Assembly: GCF_030253575.1 (NCBI RefSeq)
Contig: NC_080564.1
Location: forward strand, 4,260,501-4,324,500
DNA: 64,000 nt
DNA from: Rhododendron vialii
Taxonomy: Eukaryota; Streptophyta; Magnoliopsida; Ericales; Ericaceae
Direction: 5' to 3'
The translations under genes were made by a program, and so were the position numbers. This document shows positions 62,618 through 64,000 of this stretch, piece by piece. The notes beneath the pieces are model-generated. The model saw nothing but the letters and a program-made list of their open reading frames with translations. It was not told where the DNA came from and did not search any database. How positions within the stretch are numbered: position 1 is the stretch's first letter; each line of letters opens with the position of its first letter.

Positions 62618-62620
<3 letters not shown>
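58779..62620 (-). CDS. Conserved 72-residue membrane-anchored plant protein of unknown function
   Basis: Two minus-strand exons, 62620-62469 and 58845-58779, join within a Lys codon (AA + G). The product is MALTNLILTVAGVSAVVLLM..., with one N-terminal hydrophobic segment (about residues 3-20), then a charged stretch (RSDVKQTATIFRRNVRQIRH, WLEQESTAAAK) and a Lys/Glu/Pro-rich tail (EMEKAKPKELPEKDTPKGDK). I recall proteins of this shape in many plants, annotated as uncharacterised; the membrane and role are unknown. The exon 1 frame read on its own runs past the donor (GTACGC) into the intron, which gives a false C-terminus. A (GA)14 run (62621-62648) directly abuts the ATG in the leader. The 3.6-kb intron holds at least four mobile elements (59381, 60031, 61700, 61937), and a hairpin MITE lies 139 bp upstream of the ATG. 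Confidence 0.85.
59381..59733. mobile_element. Fold-back element in a TA microsatellite, copy 2
   Basis: Inverted arms of about 170 bp meet near 59560; GTGAGGGATCCCTCATTTT at the left end and (reversed) GTGAGGGATCCCTCATTTTA at the right, with inner AAATCAGCAAAAAAAATGACC on both. A (TA) run ends at about 59379 on the left, and a longer one (about 59733-59766) follows on the right. Same family as 34412, with better-preserved arms. It lies in the intron of the 72-residue gene. Confidence 0.85.
60031..60886. mobile_element. TIR element with about 55-bp ends, Mutator-like
   Basis: The left end GATAATGTCACGATGAATTC and the reversed right end GATAATGCCACGAGGAGTAT continue into shared GCCACAACATT...GGAA. 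Length is about 856 bp. The interior (60110-60700) is pyrimidine-rich then open-frame-rich, like a gene leader, but no family is recognised. Long TIRs and possible captured gene sequence suggest a Mutator-like (Pack-MULE-like) element. No TSD was confirmed. Confidence 0.55.
61700..61830 (-). mobile_element. Possible tRNA-derived SINE
   Basis: On minus the sequence GGCAGTTGGCCTAGCAGTTG is A-box-like. It is followed by GAGGTTTGGGGTTTGAGCT, which could be a degenerate B box (GGTTTGAGC for GGTTCGANTCC). The tail is uncertain and no TSD was found. Confidence 0.4.
61937..62176. mobile_element. hAT-type MITE with TAGAGGTGTC ends
   Basis: A 240-bp element with ends TAGAGGTGTCAAACGG and GTATGACACCTCTA, flanked by CTTCCTTC (61929-61936) and CTTCTTTC (62177-62184), an 8-bp TSD with one mismatch. 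The inside is rich in GGGCACGGCA and GGCATGGCA strings. It shares the TAGAGGTGT end with the element at 28371. It lies in the intron of the 72-residue gene. Confidence 0.85.

Positions 62621-62648
<28 letters not shown>
62621..62648. repeat. (TC)14 / (GA)14 microsatellite abutting a start codon
   Basis: The repeat starts at the base next to the ATG of the minus-strand gene, so its mRNA leader ends in a GA run directly before the start codon. Confidence 0.95.
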
Positions 62649-62651
<3 letters not shown>

Positions 62652-62758
62652 AATTACTACTACTCCTATCACTTTTTCTTCAAGTTCAAGATAATTGAAA
62701 AAACCTAGTACTACTGTATATGAAATAATTTTGAAAACAACAAAATAGGTTAATTGAG

Positions 62759-63239
62759 GGGCAAATTTCACTGACCTCCCCCGAGGTTTCTGACATGAAC
62801 AGAAACCTCCCCTGAGGTTTCTGAAATGACACTGCCCTCCCCTCCTTTACCCGACAATACCAAGGGACCCCCCTGCCGTTAACTTTCCGTTAGAAAATGG
62901 ATGGAAAAGGTGATGTTGTACTATACTTTTTACAATACCTATACTACTCTCATCAGACTCTTTACCGCTCTCATTTATAAAATATAAAATACAAACATTT
63001 CTACACTTTGCGCTCATTTCTCTTTGAGAGCGGTAAAGAGTCTGATAAGAGTAGTATAGGTATTGTAAAAAGTATAGTACAACATCACCTTTTCCATCCA
63101 TTTTCTAACGGAAAGTTAACGGCAGGGGGGTCCCTTGGTATTGTCGGGTAAAGGAGGGGAGGGCAGTGTCATTTCAGAAACCTCAGGGGAGGTTTCTGTT
63201 CGTGTCAGAAACCTCAGGGGAGGTCAGTGAAATTTGCCC
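62759..63239. mobile_element. Near-perfect hairpin MITE, Mutator type, perfect 9-bp TSD
   Basis: A 481-bp element from GGGCAAATTTCACTGACCTC to GAGGTCAGTGAAATTTGCCC, flanked by perfect TTAATTGAG duplications (62750-62758 and 63240-63248). The arms, each about 200 bp, are almost identical when reversed (GGTGATGTTGTACTATAC in the left arm, GTATAGTACAACATCACC in the right), with a spacer near 62975-63015. Non-coding, and young judging by arm and TSD identity. It lies 139 bp upstream of the ATG of the 72-residue gene. Confidence 0.93.
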
Positions 63240-63248
63240 TTAATTGAG

Positions 63249-64000
63249 AGTAAGAAATAAAAAGTTGATTTAGGGAGTACGGAAATGACTCCCCATTTTT
63301 TAAACATAGATATATGAGTTGATTTTCACCCCATTTTTGAAACATAAATATATACTACTACTAGTTTTTGTGATTTTAAGATTAAACATGAAGCAAAATT
63401 TGTTATGTTCACTCAGCTATGTTCAATCAATCTTATTTTTGTATGAGTAAAAAAGCTCGACGAGGTGAATCGTATTACAAGACTCGAGATGGGTCCGAAC
63501 ATAATGGCACAGCTCTCTAGTGTGCTCTCAACTCGAAGCATAATTTCAACTCCGTCCCTCTCAAGTAACCCACCAAAAATTATTCATAGCTCGAATATGT
63601 GGTGACCATATGAGTTAGAGTTAGAGAGTGATTGATACTATGAGATCCATGATTTTATTTTCCTATTGGAGAAACAATACCATAGATAACATTTTGGGAG
63701 TGAATTAGAGCAACGACTCGAGACTATCAAATAATTTCTTTTGCCACAATTTTTAAGGAATTGGCTCAGAACATCAAACAAGCGACTACTATAGTAGTAT
63801 TTCATCATCGCCAGTTCGGCTTTTACAGTTGGTAACAAAAAAAAACTTTGTTGCAAATAATGCCTAATGATTGTGAAATTAATCAAGTTACGTGTAAGCT
63901 GATTCGAACACGCCGTTATATGAGCGTGTGAAACACACAAACGAGATAGTAAAAAACTCGCTATATAACTGGAATGTGGGTTCTTTTATTGGATGGCGTT
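63249..64000. other. Right edge without recognised gene
   Basis: AT-rich sequence. A repeated pair ATATATGAGTTGATTTTCACCCC / CCCATTTTT(G/T)AAACATA lies near 63290-63355. The minus frame at 63940-63638 has no recognised similarity. Confidence 0.35.

Overview
This is nuclear DNA of a eudicot plant. The evidence is AT-rich sequence, short GT-AG introns, plant-specific gene families (TCP, SPL, LAZY1, CC-NB-LRR, TPD1-like) and a dense load of plant-type miniature transposons. A woody asterid such as a member of the Ericales is possible, but I cannot fix the species.

Host genes from left to right: ARP2 (minus, 4959 to 1197; its last exons lie beyond the left edge); RPL7A, ribosomal protein eL8 (plus, 6991-10218); an intronless CC-NB-LRR gene (plus, 11425-14121); two tandem TPD1-like genes for small secreted cysteine-rich proteins (minus, 15461-16506 and 18803-20044); a TCP20-like class I TCP factor (minus, 27868-27035); LAZY1 (plus, 45416-48207); an SPL13-type SBP-box factor with an in-frame miR156-like site (plus, 53752-57085); and a two-exon gene for a 72-residue membrane-anchored protein (minus, 62620-58779) with a 3.6-kb intron. 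I rebuilt exons by reading splice sites and checking reading phase at every junction. The genes do not form a pathway; this is an ordinary gene neighbourhood. RPL7A, ARP2 and the small gene look like housekeeping loci. TCP20, SPL13 and LAZY1 are growth and architecture regulators.

Between and inside the genes are many small elements whose ends and target-site duplications (TSDs) can be read directly. They include hAT-type elements with 8-bp TSDs (22729, 25322, 28371, 36940, 42140, 61937), Mutator-type MITEs with 9-bp TSDs (17399, 62759), PIF/Harbinger-like elements (20860, 38457, 39275), a Stowaway MITE (21952), fold-back elements sitting in TA microsatellites (34412, 59381), a tRNA-derived SINE (about 5925-6174), a tandem array of about 345-bp units (37641-38455), and weak LTR-retrotransposon remnants near 1-560 and 40131-40552.

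The most informative region is 15050-22190. A TPD1-like gene and its flanks were duplicated in tandem, and each copy later took different MITE insertions, so each copy serves as the empty site for the other. A piece of RPL7A intron 3 (or a repeat shared with it) sits exactly at the join. Other points to check: loss of one of the two Walker B aspartates in the NLR, a His-to-Gln change at a zinc-ligand position of the SBP domain, and a near-perfect hairpin MITE just upstream of the 72-residue gene. I saw no wholly new multi-gene system.
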